From: a bacterium
Lineage (GTDB): Bacteria; Ratteibacteria; UBA8468; B48-G9; JAFGKM01
Length of the DNA stretch: 6,056 bases
Direction of reading: 5' to 3'
Assembly (NCBI GenBank): GCA_021157805.1
Contig: JAGGVW010000256.1
Span: 1-6,056, forward strand
Shown: positions 4,620 to 6,056 of the stretch, in pieces
Position numbering within the stretch: the first letter of the stretch is position 1
Layout of the letters: every line of letters starts with the position of its first letter
The notes under the pieces: generated by a model
What the model was told of the DNA's origin: nothing
The model's database searches: none
What the model saw: only the letters and a program-made list of their open reading frames with translations
Made by a program: the position numbers and the translations under genes

Positions 4620-5923
4620 CAAGTAGAGAACGAGTTTTAAGAGCATTAAATCATAAAATTCCTGATAGAGTGCCTATTCAGGACAGCCCATGGGATGCAA
4701 CAGTAAAAAGATGGTATAAAGAAGGACTACCTGAAGATACAACTCCTGCTGAATATTTCGGGTTTGAATTTGAGTTTTTTGGTGCAGATACATCTCCAAG
4801 ATTTCCAGTAAAAGTTATAGAAAAAAATGAAGAATACATAATTACAACAACACTTCAGGGAGGGAAAAGAAAAAACCACAGAGATTATTCAACAACACCT
4901 GAAATAATTGACTGGCCTATAAAAACAAAAGAGGACTGGAAAGAAATAAAAAAACGACTTAAACCTGACTTTACAAGAGTTGACTGGGCAAGCGGACTGG
5001 CAAGAAATAAAGCATCTTATGAAGATGGAAAATTTTGCTGCTATTCAGGTGGTTATGGTTATGATGTTCTTCAAAGTTACATAAGAAGTGAACAGTTATT
5101 AAGCACAATGGCAGAAGACCCTGACTGGGTAAAGGAAATGATTATGACATTGGCTGAACTTACAATTGTTATGGTTGAACTTATGATGAAAAATGGATTT
5201 AAATTTGATGGTGCTTTTTTATACAATGATATGGGTTATAAAAACGGACTTCTATTTTCTCCTGATACATATATGAAAACACATTATGAGGCAGATAGAA
5301 TTGTTTTTGAATATTTCCACTCAAAAGGAATGAAGGTTTTTCTTCATAGTTGTGGAAATGTAAAGGAAATGATACCTATTCTTATAGATGTTGGCCTTGA
5401 TTGTTTACAGCCACTTGAAGTGAAAGCAGGAATGGATGTAATTGAATTAAAAGAAAAATATGGAGATAAACTTGCCTTTATGGGAGGGATAGATGTTAGG
5501 TTAATGGCTGACCCTGACCCAACAAAAATTGAAGAAGAAATAAAAAAGAAATTTGAAGTTGCAAAAAAAGGTGGTGGCTATATTTATCATTCAGACCACT
5601 CAGTTCCAAAAGATGTAAGTTTCCAGCAGTATTGTAATGTTATTGAACTTGTAAAAAAATATGGGGTGTATCCAGAATATGAAGAAATAAAGAAAAAGGA
5701 AGAGATGGAGAAGGAGAAACCACCTGTTAAACCACCTGTAAAGAAGGAAAGAAAGGGTATCTTCGGGAAAAAGAAAGGAGAAAAAGAAGAAAAGTTAGAA
5801 GTAGAGAAACCGCCAGTTTCTCCTCCTGCTACTCCATCTGGTGAAAAACCACCTGCTCCTTCTGAGAAAGAAGAGAAAAAGAAAAAATTTTCATTTTTTA
5901 AAAAGAAGGAGGAGAAAAAGTGA
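4616..5923 (+). CDS. UroD/MtaA-superfamily putative methyltransferase with Lys/Pro-rich tail
   Basis: Residues 1-355 form a UroD-superfamily TIM-barrel protein. The opening MTSRERVLRALNHKIPDRVP is typical of the MtaA/CmuA-like branch (corrinoid or cofactor methyl transfer), and the hemE-type N-terminal substrate motif is not seen, so it is unlikely to be true uroporphyrinogen decarboxylase. FLHSCGN (242-248) supplies the H244-x-C246 pair that binds zinc in MtaA-type enzymes. The later segment HSDHSVP (325-331) lies about where the third cysteine ligand is expected, but no Cys is present there. Residues 361-435 are a low-complexity tail with EKPPV-type proline repeats and two basic-aromatic blocks (GIFGKKK, FSFFKKK), absent from typical relatives. 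A GGGGG-AG ribosome binding site precedes the ATG, which overlaps the tsaE stop by 4 bases. The substrate cannot be told from sequence. Family call is firm, activity uncertain. Confidence 0.85.
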   Translation: MTSRERVLRALNHKIPDRVPIQDSPWDATVKRWYKEGLPEDTTPAEYFGFEFEFFGADTSPRFPVKVIEKNEEYIITTTLQGGKRKNHRDYSTTPEIIDWPIKTKEDWKEIKKRLKPDFTRVDWASGLARNKASYEDGKFCCYSGGYGYDVLQSYIRSEQLLSTMAEDPDWVKEMIMTLAELTIVMVELMMKNGFKFDGAFLYNDMGYKNGLLFSPDTYMKTHYEADRIVFEYFHSKGMKVFLHSCGNVKEMIPILIDVGLDCLQPLEVKAGMDVIELKEKYGDKLAFMGGIDVRLMADPDPTKIEEEIKKKFEVAKKGGGYIYHSDHSVPKDVSFQQYCNVIELVKKYGVYPEYEEIKKKEEMEKEKPPVKPPVKKERKGIFGKKKGEKEEKLEVEKPPVSPPATPSGEKPPAPSEKEEKKKKFSFFKKKEEKK

Positions 5924-6056
5924 AAGCAGTTGGAATTGACCTTGGAGGAACATTTATAAAATCTGGAGTGGTTGATGAAAAAGGAGAAATAATTAAGAAA
6001 AAACAGTTTCCAACAATGGCTGAAAAAGGGGAAAGAGAAATTGTTATTTCTCAGAT
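5920..6056 (+). CDS. ROK-family sugar kinase, N-terminal fragment (cut by window edge)
   Basis: A GTG start at 5920 overlaps the preceding stop (GTGA) and follows a strong AAGGAGGAG ribosome binding site. The 45 visible codons begin MKAVGIDLGGTFIKSGVVDE. DLGGTFIK is the phosphate-1 ATP-binding motif of ROK proteins (glucokinase, N-acetylhexosamine kinases), and the following GVVDEKGEII strand-turn-strand is also typical. Residues start directly at the motif, so there is no N-terminal helix-turn-helix domain, favouring a kinase over a ROK repressor. The sugar cannot be predicted because the catalytic and zinc motifs lie beyond the window. Confidence 0.88.
   Translation, partial: MKAVGIDLGGTFIKSGVVDEKGEIIKKKQFPTMAEKGEREIVISQ

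Noticed and set aside
4616..5923. True uroporphyrinogen decarboxylase (hemE)
   Set aside because: The N-terminal motif of HemE is absent, the H-x-C metal motif of MtaA-like enzymes is present, and no heme genes adjoin it.

Overview
The window is a compact, AT-rich bacterial segment with two divergent gene blocks. Coding regions are A/T-biased at third positions and packed with 2-4 base gaps or 4-base overlaps. The two tRNA genes do not encode CCA. Gene content (Lon, ClpP, trigger factor, TsaE, 6S RNA) is clearly bacterial. I cannot place the organism from sequence alone. The PPIase-less trigger factor, the UroD-superfamily protein and the ROK kinase would fit an uncultivated lineage such as Omnitrophota or a relative, but that is a guess.

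Minus-strand block, read right to left. A 6S RNA (about 3974-4155) starts from a good sigma70-type promoter. It is followed after about 32 bases by a gene for an unrecognised membrane-anchored 205-residue protein (3324-3941, GTG start). Next comes a near-consensus promoter (3255-3283) driving tRNA-Tyr(GTA) and probably tRNA-Gly(TCC). Between the tRNAs lies a GC-rich, 72-nt, tRNA-sized element that carries both acceptor-stem strands of tRNA-Tyr but a foreign interior. The block ends with a tight proteostasis operon, tig-clpP-lon. Trigger factor lacks its PPIase domain, ClpP has a complete catalytic triad, and Lon is cut by the window edge just after its Walker A region. clpX, commonly found between clpP and lon, is absent from that position.

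Plus-strand block. tsaE (t6A tRNA modification ATPase), a UroD/MtaA-type putative methyltransferase with a long Lys/Pro-rich tail, and the start of a ROK-family kinase are joined by ATGA and GTGA overlaps, so they are probably one translationally coupled operon.

The 45-base gap between 6S RNA and tsaE holds an imperfect inverted repeat. It forms two face-to-face promoters whose -10 and -35 boxes overlap, so 6S RNA and tsaE transcription may compete. The predicted tsaE start site falls on its ATG, suggesting a leaderless message.

The best leads are the domain-deleted trigger factor, the tRNA-Tyr-derived element, the symmetric 6S/tsaE promoter and the tailed UroD-like protein. I saw no CRISPR array, transposase or phage gene.
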